Origin: Lichtheimia corymbifera B2541
Taxonomy: Eukaryota > Mucoromycota > Mucoromycetes > Mucorales > Lichtheimiaceae
NCBI GenBank assembly: GCA_000697475.1
Contig: JNEU01000836.1
Span: 186,001 to 250,000 of the forward strand
Reading direction: 5' to 3'
DNA length: 64,000 bases
Shown one piece after another: positions 36,504 to 49,798 of this stretch. A program made the position numbers and the translations under genes. The notes under the pieces are model-generated. The model saw only the letters and a list, made by a program, of their open reading frames with translations, was not told where the DNA came from and ran no database searches. How positions within the stretch are numbered: the first letter of the stretch is position 1; each line of letters starts with the position of its first letter.

Positions 36504-38233
36504 ATGTCTGCTGATACCGAGAATAATACCAAGAAATATGAGGAAAAGATACAACATATCCCTGGGGATGATGTTGAAAGCATAGCCTCCTCCACTCATA
36601 AAAGTATGATCGAGCCTCCAGATGGTGGTCGATCTTGGCTCGTGCTCGCTGGCTGCTGGTGTGTAAGTATACCTTTTTGATTCCATCTCTTTTCCTCCAA
36701 TTAATCATTCCTTTTCTTGCTATCTTTCAGGGCCTTTTTTCAACGTAAGCATATGACAGGTCGTTATGCACGGTGATTTGTTTGACTCATCATATTTTCA
36801 TATCTTTTTGTTGTGCCACCTGACAGCCAAGGTTATTGGTATACATGGTAAGTTGACACTATTTATTACTTTGCAAGTCTTTAACAGGTTGATAACGCGT
36901 GTTTCTAGGGGTACTTTTCTCAGATACTACAATGAAGATGTCTTCCCCAACCAAATGACGGCATTGTCCTGGATCGGTTCGCTGTGGCTGGCCATGAGCG
37001 TTATCCTCGGTCCATTTTTCAACTACCTCGTTGCTCGTGTTGGATACAGATGGCTTTTGGGCACTGCTACTATTTTATGCTGTTTGGCTTCCATGATGGC
37101 TAGTTTGGCTACTGAGATTTGGCACTTGTATATCACCCAGGGTGCCATGGCAGGCTTGGGTGCCTCCCTTGTATGGTTTCCTTGTGTCAGTGCTGCTCAA
37201 CAATGGTTCTCAAAACGTCGTGGTTTGAGTGTGGGCATTGCCCTCTCTGGTTCAGGTTGCGGTGGTCTTGTTTTCAGCAACCTTGTTCAAGCTGTTAGTG
37301 ATTCATTGGATTATCGTTGGGCATTACGTATCATGGGTTTCATTATTCTGGCCTTGCTTACTTTCAGTACATGTGTCGTGCGTCCTCTTAACCTTCCTGA
37401 CAAGCATGTTCCCATCATCAACCTCAAGCCATTCAAAAACTTTCAATTCTGCTTGTTGTTCATTGTCCAATTCATCACTAACTTTGCCTTTAACGTAAGT
37501 ACCCATGGGATCATCGTCATCCAATACTGTGTCATAGGCTGACCTTGTATATCTATCTATAATAGATTCCTTCAAGCTTTTTGCCTTGTAAGTATTTTCA
37601 TTCGTCCGTCATGGTGTGACAATCAAGCTAAATGATGGATTTTCGATTCACAGCGTATGCTTCGGAAATTGGTGCAAAGCCAATGGTATCAGCAAACATG
37701 GGTGCTATCATGTCGGGTGTAATGGTGATTGGCAAGATTGGCAGCGGTCTCAGCAGTGATTATATTGGCAGAGCAAACGTGACAGCCCTTGTCATTCTCA
37801 TTTCAGGTATTTTATGCCTTGCACTCTGGCTAAACGCATACACAGAGCCTGCTGTGTGGGCCTTTGGTATTCTCTTTGGTAAGTATTTTATTATCATCAC
37901 CCATTATTATGAAGGAACCCTTTTCTGACATGGCATTCTTTTTATTAAGGTATCTTTGGTGGCGGTTACATGGCTATGGTGCCAGCCTTATTGGCTCAAG
38001 TGGTGGGTCTTGAAGAAATTGAAGCAGCCAATGGCCTCTTGTTCTTTGCCTGGCTTGTTGGTGGTATCTTTGGTTCACCTATTGCTTCGGATCTCATTGA
38101 TGAAAACTCACCCGACGGTCCTCACTATGATCGTGCCATCATTTTTGGTGGCGTAATGATGATTGGCTCAGGTCTTATAGCCTTGACGGTCCGAGTCTTG
38201 CGCGGTGGCTTCAATCCATTCAAGAAAGTATAA
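36504..38233 (+). CDS. Monocarboxylate-type MFS transporter
   Basis: Seven exons (36504-36662, 36731-36744, 36827-36847, 36909-37494, 37566-37587, 37654-37878, 37950-38233) give 436 residues. The cytoplasmic start leads to EPPDGGRSWLVLAGCW, the DGG signature of the MCT/SLC16 family, then about 12 membrane helices with the central loop around residue 260. Fungal members move monocarboxylates, riboflavin or unknown solutes, so the substrate is open. Exons 2, 3 and 5 are only 14, 21 and 22 bases. All three keep phase and restore the expected first-helix region (GYWYTWGTFLRYYNED) and the IPSSFLPSYASEIG segment. Convergent with the kinase gene 200 bases downstream. Confidence 0.93.
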
Positions 38234-38433
38234 GTACATTTACTCAACCCCACTTAATACCCCATTCCCTTCAAATCTTAATCACCCCCACCTCCACAAC
38301 AACCCATCCCTACAACCTTTTGTCATCCAAGGGCCTCTAATGTGTATATTTGCCCGCTGTAATTTGTGCTAATGCATGTATTTACAATTATCAGAGAAAC
38401 ATTACATAAAGACAATAAAATATGCAAAAGAAA

Positions 38434-39874
<1,441 letters not shown>

Positions 39875-40666
39875 TAAAGATGGTGGATGATAAGAAGAAG
39901 ATGCAGATCAAAGTAAATCAGCTGATTCCCTTCGTGGTGACTTACCCCAACATTGCTGCAACAGCAACAACAACGGCAGTGTCATTGCTGCAGTGTTCCC
40001 ATATATTTGACAGTGATCTGTGTTGTTGTCATTATCATTTCCTAAACTACCGCATGAATACAAGGCACATTTCCCACATTTTACATTTTACATTTTCACG
40101 CGCTTGTGATTGATAACGCCCAATGCAGAAGCAGCAGCTGATGTTTTGGTGCATCATCTAATTACGACAGCCTATCATCATCAGGCACATTCATGCGAGG
40201 CTAGATTTCATTGTCAGCGAGTGCATAGTGTAGATCAAAGGAGAGAGAGAGAATATCATTGTGACTCTTTTCTTTGTATCCTTGTTGTACCTGTTTCACT
40301 GTACTTGAACCTCGGTTTTCTCCATACGATATCATCTGATGTGGGTTGAAACCATGCTTCTGTGTGGTGTGCGTATGTATTAAAATGATTTGTGTTGCAT
40401 AGCAAACAGAACCGATAGAAAAAAGAAACTCCTCTTACTCCGGACGAATTACAGGTATCCAGATCATCGTTTTCGGTAAGGCGTCAGCGAAAGGGGGGGG
40501 GATAAAATATGATGCTCTATTGCACACAGCGCGCACTTGAGTGGCTTTTTGTAATTCGCTGTTTCCCTTTTAGTGATAGGTTTCACGCCGGTTGTACCAT
40601 TTATTTGCTCTCTTTTTTTTCTCTATTTTCCTCTCTCTCCTCCCCTCATTCACGATCTGGAACGAG
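39875..40666. promoter_or_regulatory. Divergent promoter region, kinase and desaturase
   Basis: 792 bases between two start codons on opposite strands. Near the desaturase end there is a T/C-rich tract (40604-40650), a common feature before start codons here. No long coding frame with a known domain. Confidence 0.5.
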
Positions 40667-42291
40667 ATGAGCATGGTTGGTAAGTTGGTTCTCGTAGACG
40701 TATTCATGATTAGATGATTCACCCATGTTATATCTATCTAGAAGGGAAACAACTTATTTCACGGCAAGAGTTGGCAGTGATGACCCAAGATTTCAGGGAC
40801 GGCAAACCCGACGCCCGAAAGTTCATCACCATTGATAACAAGTTGTATGATGTGACCGAATTCGTGGAGGATCATCCTGGTGGTGCTGCTGTATTGATGA
40901 CTCATGTTGGCAAAGATGCTTCGGGTATGTGTGTGTTTGTGTGCGGAGGAAGGACGATCATTTTTCTGGGCTTACTAACTCTGTCGTATGATTTCTTTTG
41001 GGGGGTTTTAGATGTCTTTCATGCCATGCATCCCGAATCTGCTTATGAGATCTTGGCCAACTATTATGCCGGTGACCTGGAGGAGCAACAGCCATCCGAT
41101 GACAAACAACAACAACAACAAACGGATGGACCTAACGCCAACTCGGCTGCCTTCGCCACTGAAATGCGTGAACTCCGTGATCGGCTTAAGCGAGAAGGCT
41201 ACTTTAACGCTAGCGGCTTGTTTTATACTTACAAGGTTGTCTCTACATTGGGTCTATGTGCAGCTGCCTTTGTCATTTTGTATCTATGGGGCAAGACTTC
41301 GACCCTGGCGGTAATTGCAGCTGGTCTGCTGGTGGGTCTCTTTTGGCAACAGTGCGGTTGGTTAGCCCATGACTTTGGACATCATCAATGCTTTGGCGAT
41401 CGACAATGGAATGATGTGATGGTTGTCTTTTTGGGTGACTTTTGTCAGGGCTTCTCATTATCGTGGTGGAAAAACAAGCACAACACTCATCACGCAAGCA
41501 CCAATGTACATGGCCATGATCCCGATATTGACACTGCCCCTGTTCTCCTTTGGGATGAATTCGCTTCCGCCAACTATTATGGATCCCTTGACGCTGAACC
41601 CGGTACCTTGTCTCGTTTCTTTGCTGAAAGCGTCTTGCCCTATCAGACTCGCTATTTCTTTTTCATCCTTGCATTTGCACGTTTGTCATGGGCCATCCAA
41701 TCCTTGTTGTATATCCTCAACGAAGGCTCTCTCAGCAAATCCAAGCGTCTCACTCTGTTTGAATCCGGCTCTCTCATTGCCCACTGGTTGATCTTTACTG
41801 CTGCAACCATTGCTTGGATCGATAATATTCGCAACATGCTCCTCTTTTTCCTTGTCAGCCAAACCACCACCGGCTATTTGTTGGCCCTTGTGTTCGCCTT
41901 GAATCATAATGGTATGCCCGTCATCAGCCAAGAGAAGGCTGAGAATATGGAATTCTACGAGATCCAAGTTATTACTGGCCGTGATGTATCAATGGGTCCC
42001 ATGGGCGATTGGTTTATGGGAGGACTCAACTACCAAATCGAGCACCATGTAAGTAATCTCACATGAAAAGAATATGTAATACGTGGTATACTTATTACGA
42101 TATACCTTTAGGTATTCCCGAGTATGCCGAGACATAGCCTTTCCAAGGTCAAGCCTATGGTCAAATCGCTTTGCAAAAAGTACAACATTAGTTACCACGA
42201 CACCTCGTTCTTGAAGGGAACCATGGAGGTGTTGAGCACCCTAGAAATCGTCCAAAAAATGTCCCTGAAATTGAGCAAGAAGGCTTTCTAA
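40667..42291 (+). CDS. Cytochrome b5-fused front-end fatty-acid desaturase (delta-6 type)
   Basis: Four exons (40667-40679, 40742-40924, 41012-42048, 42112-42291) give 470 residues. The N-terminal cytochrome b5 domain has the heme motif EDHPGG (47-52). The desaturase has three His boxes: HDFGHH (185-190), HNTHH (222-226) and QIEHH (407-411). The glutamine that opens the third box is the mark of front-end desaturases. With the Mucor and Rhizopus-like DVFHAMHPESAYE block, a delta-6 enzyme making gamma-linolenic acid in the ER is most likely. A delta-8 sphingolipid desaturase is the alternative. The first coding exon is only 13 bases. A poly-Gln run (DDKQQQQQ) sits in the linker. Confidence 0.95.
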
Positions 42292-42710
42292 GCTTCCCAC
42301 ATCAGCCCGCATAATCTCACATACAACCATCACCACCACCACTCCACGCATTACACTTATCCTCCTCCCTCTCCTCTAGTTTACCATGTTTCCTTGCTTC
42401 TCCTCCGATTGATTTTTTTTTCGTGCTTAATATTACTTCTTGAACCCATACATTACATGACTTGTGACTGTGCGTGAAAAAGTGATCTTTAGCAACGCCG
42501 ATATGTATACCCGATCATGGGCCCCGAGTTGATGGTTACGTTATTACTAGGCTGGGTGTGTGTGCCCCGCATTACCACGTCCCTCCCAATTTCTTTTTTA
42601 GTCAGTCAGGCTTGTAGTAATTTCTCATCTTTTGCTCTTTTATTGCTATCCATCATTACTACCACCACCGCCTTTCCTTTCAAGCTTTGCCCTCTTTCCA
42701 ATCGCCAACC
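42292..42710. other. Intergenic, no supported gene
   Basis: Contains the desaturase 3' region (C/A-rich, then a T-run at about 42412) and a T/C-rich stretch before the next small gene. Confidence 0.5.
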
Positions 42711-42941
42711 ATGGATCACTCAATACGAGACGTGCTTGTGCAATGGATTAGCGCCTTAAAGTATCCATTTACCGACATTCCTTTTCAACCAGCCACTACC
42801 AACAACAACGACAAAAACAACAATGACGACATGGACGCATTCGTTGAATGGGCCAATGCAACGCTTTCTCCTTTTGAAAAGACCTATGTCTCGTTTCCGG
42901 ATTATGTTGATTCGAATGATTCCACCTGTGCTGCAGCTTAA
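42711..42941 (+). CDS. Small acidic hypothetical protein
   Basis: From the ATG at 42711 (context AACCATGG) the frame gives 76 residues without an intron. Helical start (MDHSIRDVLVQWISALKYPF), an Asn/Asp-rich low-complexity linker, then a second helical part (AFVEWANATLSPFEK). A pyrimidine-rich stretch precedes the start, as in neighbouring genes. The frame is short, so it could be chance. No family recognised. Confidence 0.4.
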   Translation: MDHSIRDVLVQWISALKYPFTDIPFQPATTNNNDKNNNDDMDAFVEWANATLSPFEKTYVSFPDYVDSNDSTCAAA

Positions 42942-43501
42942 CATCTCGGCCTCTATTATATACCCATCATCATCATTATTATTATAGAATTTCATATATA
43001 CACACATCGTGTTGTCTAATGCCCGCTCCCCATCCCCAAAGGAAAAATGAAAAATATAAATATATATATATAAGGAGCTTTTGTGTTACAAACATATCTC
43101 AGACGTCGGTAACATGCCTTTATGATCATAAACACAGATGATGGCAAAGATTTGAACATGGATGAGGATGGTGACACGGTGCTTCTTAATGCCCTTTTCT
43201 ACCACGTGGCGAATCACCATCACATGCCCAAGACCGGGTATAATAGCCACATGGCTGTTTCTGCCAAGCAAAGAGGTGTCTGTGCTCTCCATAGTATTGT
43301 GATGTTGACATGGATCGTCTGTTGGTTAATAAGGTTTAATAGCGTAACAGTATAGATTTAACAGGGAAAAAGTGAAAAAGGAAACTAATGCAAAAAGCAA
43401 CAACATTGTCTTTGTATGATTTGCGATAGAGGTGATGCAAGAGTATATAAATATATAAGGTGTAAAACGGTGTAAGAGGAAAAAGAGAGGATGATCAACC
43501 A
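42942..43501. other. Intergenic, no supported gene
   Basis: ATATAT runs near 43055-43075 and AT-rich flanks. Overlapping short frames at 43086-43355 have no recognisable features. Confidence 0.5.
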
Positions 43502-44677
43502 TTATGGTGCAAACTAAGGTATAACATGTTAGCACACGCACGAAAGAACCATACGAGCCAAACACTTACATAGTTGCTAGGAATGATACCAGTGGCACCT
43601 TCGCTGTTACGTGCCTGCCACCAATTTCCTTTACGCTCCACCACGTGAAGAATATCGCCCTTCTTAAAGCTCAATTCTGTTGGATCATCTGGGCTTGCTT
43701 TATCTAAGATCCATCATATTAGTCGTTTCCCTCTTTTCTACTACGCGTGTGTTGATTCAGACTTACAGTCATGCAATGCTTCGACTTGAATTGGATAGCT
43801 AGCAGGTCCAGCTGGGGACACTGGGGTGGTGGATGAAGCTGCAGCAGGGTGTGGAGTGGCAGCACTGTTGGGAGGATATTCATTGTATGCGCCAGGGGAA
43901 GGCACAATGGTCTTGTCACCCATTTCATATTGCTGAGGAGGATGGGTTGCTACTGCTGCTGCTGCTGTTGCTGTGGCAGGCGTCTTATCGACATGGTGAT
44001 GTTCAACACTGTTGTTCATGGCGGTCCAACCATGGCCAAATTGTCCAAGGTAGCTGTTGGGTTCACTGCCAAAAACGAATACCCACAGGAACTGAAACGC
44101 GAATTACCCGGATCAGTACTACTATAACAACAACATCTGGTTGTCTTATTTGTGTGTTACCTGAATAATGATCATAATGATATATCCTGCAGCCACAGCG
44201 GCGGCACCACCTTGATCAAAGAAACGAGAATCAAACTTTTCAATAGGAAGCACGGAATCGATTTGGCCATGGAGAAGAGCAATGCTGATAGCAAGCAACG
44301 TCAACAACTACGACGACGACGAGGTTCTCGAATTAGGAGCGAATGATCCAACCTATGTTACACATAATTTGGTATACACTTACAGCCATTCTGTAATGAA
44401 GAAAAGTGCCAGACATGAACACAAAGAGAATGCCAAGAGTCAAAAACAACTCGTAAACAATAATCCAATAGCCAACATTTTGCAATGCACGGAAGGCACA
44501 CACACCACCAAATGCAATCACCCATGCACACTATATATGTAATATGAAACGTTGTAGTGAGTCAAAACTGGTTTTTCTCTTGTTACGCGGACATGATACG
44601 TGGCGAAGATAGGTGGCATTGGGGTTCCTACTTACGAGTGACAAGGCACCGGTTGTGAGGAGGAAGGTGTTTTCCAT
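43502..44677 (-). CDS. SHO1: Sho1-type osmosensor (four membrane helices plus SH3)
   Basis: Six exons (44677-44636, 44530-44384, 44307-44161, 44091-43767, 43703-43570, 43513-43502) give 268 residues. The first 130 residues hold four membrane helices (for example NVGYWIIVYELFLTLGILFV). A cytoplasmic linker rich in Ala, Pro and His follows, then a C-terminal SH3 domain with ALHDYKASPDDPTELSFKKG, GNWWQARNSEGATGIIPSNY. Sho1 sits in the plasma membrane and passes osmotic stress to the HOG MAP-kinase pathway by binding Pbs2 through the SH3 domain. The last exon is only 12 bases (three codons plus stop) and is the least certain part. Confidence 0.88.
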
Positions 44678-45246
44678 TAACCGGTTAACGGACAACATGT
44701 GTAAATGATATGCAGACACGATAAAGTATATAAAAGTGAAGGAAAAGAAAAAGGGAAAAGATTTGTGCTGAGTAGAAAAGAAAAGAACAAGTGCTGAGAG
44801 AGGGAAAAAGAGAGAAAAGGGAAAGAGAGGGCAAAGCCCGAAACAGATGCAAGTCTGCATGTGGCGTGCTGTAGCACACGGTTCGACAACAATAGCCTGG
44901 TTTAGGCAATGCATTGATCTGCATCATCACCCACACACTCACTCATTATCCAACCTCTCTCCCCTACCTTGGTTTCGTTCACACTTTTGTTTCCCTCCTC
45001 CCCTATCCCCTTACAGCTTCCCCACTTTTACCTTGCCAAGAAATCCAATCCAATCTCGTGTCCCAACAGAAAGCCATGATGCAGGAGCCTATATTCTGTC
45101 GTATCTCTAGTAATCCGCAAATTCGGCCCCGGTTATGTTTTGATCACTCACTCAGCTTCTTTTTCTTGGCTAATACCAAATGACCACTCTTTCTCTGTCT
45201 CTCTTGGCGACCATTAAAGTAACCGTATGTGCACGTGTATTACCAT
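44678..45246. other. Intergenic, no supported gene
   Basis: Upstream of Sho1 lies a long A/G-rich tract on the plus strand (44735-44835, T/C-rich on the gene strand), as expected for a pyrimidine-rich 5' leader or promoter. No coding exon recognised. Confidence 0.5.
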
Positions 45247-47825
45247 TTATTCTTTATCAGCTAACTTTAAGCCATATTCATTCAATTGAGCGGCAGTGAC
45301 TTCCGACGGGCTATTGACAACCAGGTCTTTTCCACCAGCAGCCTTGGGGAAAGCGATCACATCACGGATAGAAGATGCGTGGCACAGGATGGACATTAAT
45401 CGATCAAAACCTAGATATTGCATCCTATCAATATTCCCATGACAACCTATCTTCATGCTTTGTTCTTACCAAGAGCAATGCCACCATGAGGAGGACAACC
45501 TGCACTTAATGCATCAATCAAATGATCAAATCGCTCGTATTCATGTCTTTCCAACTACATAAAAAAAGGTTAAAAATACAATTGCAGAATCATCCAATTT
45601 CATATGTACCTGAAGTACTTTATCAAAGATAAAGTTTTGCATGACAGGCGAATGGATACGGATGGAGCCGCCACCAATTTCCATACCATTGAGCACCAAA
45701 TCATAATGCTGACCACGCACCTTGGCGGGATCGGTAGCCAATAATGGGATATCTTCATCAAAGGGTGCAGTAAAAGGATGATGGGTGGCTTGCCAAGTGC
45801 GAATGCCTTGCTCGTCTGGGGTGAATAGGGGGAAAGATTCGATCCATAAAAACTTGTATGCATTGGGATCCAGCTTCATGACACCAAGATTCTGCAAAAC
45901 ACCGGCCAAGTGTAATCGAACGCGTCCCATCAATGTATTGCCACCCTAATTTTCAAAATGAGTCGCTTTTCTTTTTTTCCTCCTCCCCTTTGGAGACTTA
46001 CATAGAGGTATTGCTCACGTTTGTGAACCAACACCAAATCGCCAACATCGATCCCCAGGTCGGTATTCATTGCACTTGCTTGCTGAGCGTGGCTCGAATG
46101 CTTTAGCTTTCCACATTTGGATGGCCATGAGTGGATATTGTTTTCATTGATCTTGACAAATGCAAAGTCCTATATACGTGGTCAATATCAAGATTTTTCC
46201 ATGTGCTACCAAAGGGGGGGATTTACCTTTTCATCAGCAAGTTCCAGTTCCTTTTGCATCGCCTTGAGAGTCCCACCTGTCAAAGCAGCAGCACCCTGTT
46301 TGACAACCAAGCAATCCAAGACCGAGTTTTTGTCAACCATATCAGGCAAGTAACTGCCAATATCCTTGATCTATTGTGACGCCACGCATACACGTTGGTT
46401 TTTTTTTAGCCACATAGACACACATATACATGATGCATCGCATGAGACACTTGCCTGCATATCAAAGCGGACATCGGGCTTGTCCGAGCCATACTATCAA
46501 GCATCACCGTTTTTAGTATAGGGCCATTCGAACTATTCTTTCCTTTCTTACCTTGGTCATAGCTTCATGATAGGTCATGTGGCGAAAAGTAGAATCATCC
46601 AATTTGATGCCAAGTGCTTTATCCCAAATCTGAGTGATGAAACCTTGTACAATGCTCTGGATATCCCGTGGAGTAACAAAAGACATTTCTAAATCTATCT
46701 AACCAAAGTGTCAGCTGATGGTACACATCCTGTTGGTTGGTAGCACACACCTGTGTAAATTCGGGCTGTCGATCCGCTCGAAGATCCTCGTCTCGAAAAC
46801 ACCGAGCAATTTGAAAATAACGATCAAAACCAGCAGCCATCAGCATTTGCTTGTGTTGTTGTGGACTTTGGGGCAATGCATAAAATGCACCTTTCTTGCG
46901 TGTCGGGACAATGTATTCTCGAGCACCTTCAGGGGTAGACTTGAAAAGGGTGGGGGTCTCAATCTCGACAAAATCTAAAACACAATTAGTTTTCATTGTT
47001 GTATCATAACAAAGGCCATTTACCATTGTCTATCAAGCATTGGCGTACGGTATTGGCAACTTTGGATCGAAGGCGGATATTGTTCTGGAGGTCAGGTCTG
47101 CGTAAATCCAAATAGCGGTATCGTAAACGCACTTCTTCATTGGGCTAAATAAAACGGATTAATCATTCCATCTCATCTTTTGAATAAAAGTCTTACCAAG
47201 TTCTTTAATGGTTGTGAAGGCCAAAAGGGCAAAGATGTAGATGCTGGATTCAGGCAATAAATCTTGTCAATTTCCACTTCGATGGCACCTGTGCTCTGAT
47301 GCTTGTTGATCATCTCTTCAGGGCGTTTCCGTACAATGCCTTCAGCACAAATCACGCTCTCGGTCGTCAACTTTTGGATATCAGCTCGAAGTTGTGAATC
47401 GCCCGATCGGAAAACAAGTTGTGTGGTACCGGTGGCATCCCGGATAGGAATGAAGATGAGATCCTGAGACATGGCTCTATAATGATAGTAATGCATTGTG
47501 GTCAACCTCTATGTCCACGTGATCCCTTCCTCCCCCCCTTGGTGTACCTGGGAGTTTGTACCCATCCAGTCAATACAACACGTTCGCCTTCGTTCTTTGC
47601 ACCAAGGTGACCACACTTTATAGTGCGTTGTGGATAGCTGCCATGAAAGCGATCGCTGTCTCGATATCCCACCATAGAAGGCTCATGTTGTTTGCTTCTA
47701 ATCTGACAGCTGGCATGGAGTCGTTGTCGTCGTAACGATGCAAAGCGTAGGGTGGGCTGTAATCGTTGTCGAGTAATAGACAAGGTGGTGCTCCTTTGGA
47801 CAATGTGAGCAATGCGTGTTGACAT
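45247..47825 (-). CDS. MSD1: Aspartyl-tRNA synthetase, mitochondrial (bacterial type)
   Basis: Eleven exons (47825-47548, 47476-47197, 47144-47024, 46974-46751, 46698-46552, 46493-46455, 46370-46227, 46169-46002, 45945-45610, 45554-45470, 45410-45247) give 661 residues. An Arg/Ser-rich start is a mitochondrial presequence. The OB-fold anticodon domain is followed by the class II core: [14 protein letters not shown], motif 2 [17 protein letters not shown], a GAD-like insert, and motif 3 GGIALGFDRL. The layout and length match mitochondrial and bacterial AspRS, not the cytosolic type. It charges mitochondrial tRNA-Asp. The intron after the 39-base sixth exon has a GC donor (CAG|GCAAGT). Confidence 0.96.
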
Positions 47826-48025
47826 TTGGAGCAAGTAAACTGGTTGGCTGGCACCAAAGAAGAAAACAATGAGCGGACGAAAATCAAGCGGAATGTTGTC
47901 CCAGGATTAAAGCAGAGACAAATGTAGCTTTTTTTTAATACACAAATCATTGATGAATGAATACATACAATGGGGAAAAGAAAAGAGATGGAATATATTG
48001 TAATTGGAGAGAGAGGGAAGGGGAA

Positions 48026-49545
48026 TTATTGCTGTGCACAGCTAACTCCAGGACCACCACGATCTTCTTCATCGCTTTCATCTTCATCATAAGCTTGTCG
48101 AGAATAACCAGTAGATCCATAAGCTGATAAGTCTGCAGTCATTAAACCACATTCATCCACAATATCGAATTGGTCTTCAGTCATTGTCGGGGCCGTGGGT
48201 GGTGGGAAGACATTACGAAGCGAGGCAAGTTGTTCTGTGGCAGCAAATCCATCCGATGGGAACTCGACTTCAAAGCGTATATAAAGATCACCATGGGAAT
48301 CGGGGCGTTTATAGATAGGCATGCCTTCATTTGGAACACGCTTGATCATACCAGGTTGAATCACTTGTCCAGGTTTGCTTGCAACTCGAATACCACGTCC
48401 ATCAAGGTGACGCACCACAATACGGTCAAATCCACATAAGGCTTCACCAAGACTGATTTTGACGTTACACATTAAATCAGCACCCTTACGCTCAAAGACT
48501 GCATGTTCCTTTTGCTCCAACACCAAATTGACATCTCCAGGTTCTATGCCAGGCTATAATAAAAAATATTAGCCTCTTGTTGCTCATCGATGTATATATG
48601 TCACATTACCTCTTGATCACCTTCACCACGCATACAGATACGTTGTCCTTCAGCCATACCACGTTCTACGTATACATCCAGGAATTTCTTGTCATCCACC
48701 ACCTTTCGTCCACGACAACGTCTGCATCGATCCTTGACAATCTCGCCTGTGCTATGACATGTTTCACAAGGTACTTGCATTTGTTGCATAAGACCCATTC
48801 CCATTTGTCGTACAGCCACTCGGAAACCACGGCCTTTGCAGTCTTTACATGGACGGACAGCGCCTGTCTTGCCACCGCGGCCATTGCACTTGTTACAAAT
48901 AACACTCTTTTCCAAAGCCATCTTTGTACGTTTGCCGAGATATAAGTCTTCCAAGGAAACCTTCAATGGGTATTTCATATTCTCGCCTTTACGTCGTCGA
49001 GGAGCACCTCCACCGCCACCGCCGAAACTGGCACCACCAAAGCTAGCACCACCAAAGAATCCTCCGCCAAACATTTGTTCAAAGAGATCATCGGCTGACA
49101 TGCCTTCACCGAATCCACCTCCACCACCACGAGGACCTTCTTCTCCAAATTGATCATATTCCGTACGTCGTTGTGGATCAGATAATACTTCATAAGCATG
49201 AGAGATTTCCTTGAACTAAAGAATCGTCAATGAAACCTTCATCCATCATCTATTCATACACACAAAGACAACTTACCCGTTCTCCCTCGTCAGGGTTCTT
49301 GTCAGGATGATATTTCATAGCCTAAGGATCATAACACACATACGTCAGCCTATATAACAAAAGTCGTTCCTGTTGACCACTGCATATATACCAGTTTCTT
49401 GTAGGCCTATACAAAAGAAAGCACACACCATGAGTCATGCATAATGAATGGCAAGGCACCCCTCTCCCCAATTGAAGTCTACCTTTCGGATCTCATGATC
49501 GCTTGCTGTCACCTCGACACCCAGAATCTCGTAGTAGCTTCCCAT
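48026..49545 (-). CDS. YDJ1: Type I DnaJ co-chaperone, farnesylatable (Ydj1/DNAJA2-like)
   Basis: Five exons (49545-49483, 49406-49392, 49321-49277, 49215-48610, 48553-48026) give 418 residues. The J domain has HPD at 31-33. A Gly/Phe-rich stretch (about 68-112) follows, then four zinc-binding repeats with Cys pairs at 148/151, 164/167, 191/194 and 205/208, and the substrate-binding C-terminal domain. The end CAQQ is a CaaX box suited to farnesylation, as in Ydj1 and DNAJA2, so the protein should sit partly on the ER membrane. It delivers clients to Hsp70 and stimulates its ATPase. Exon 2 is only 15 bases (AYKKL). Confidence 0.96.
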
Positions 49546-49798
49546 GATCGCAAACAAAGAAAAAAGACCACAGAAACTAAATAGCCGGCCGGATTCATAG
49601 TGAAATACTTTTCAGGGAGCGCTGACTTGTAGTATTGGAGGAAACTGATGGAATGCTGGGTCGCATTGTCTTGAATATCAGCTATGACGAATGAGAATCA
49701 AATGGAAACAATAAATCAAGGATGATATTGGATACATCATTTAACAAGTAATAAAGTAGTTTATTGTATATACACATGCATTAATAAAGAACCGATCA

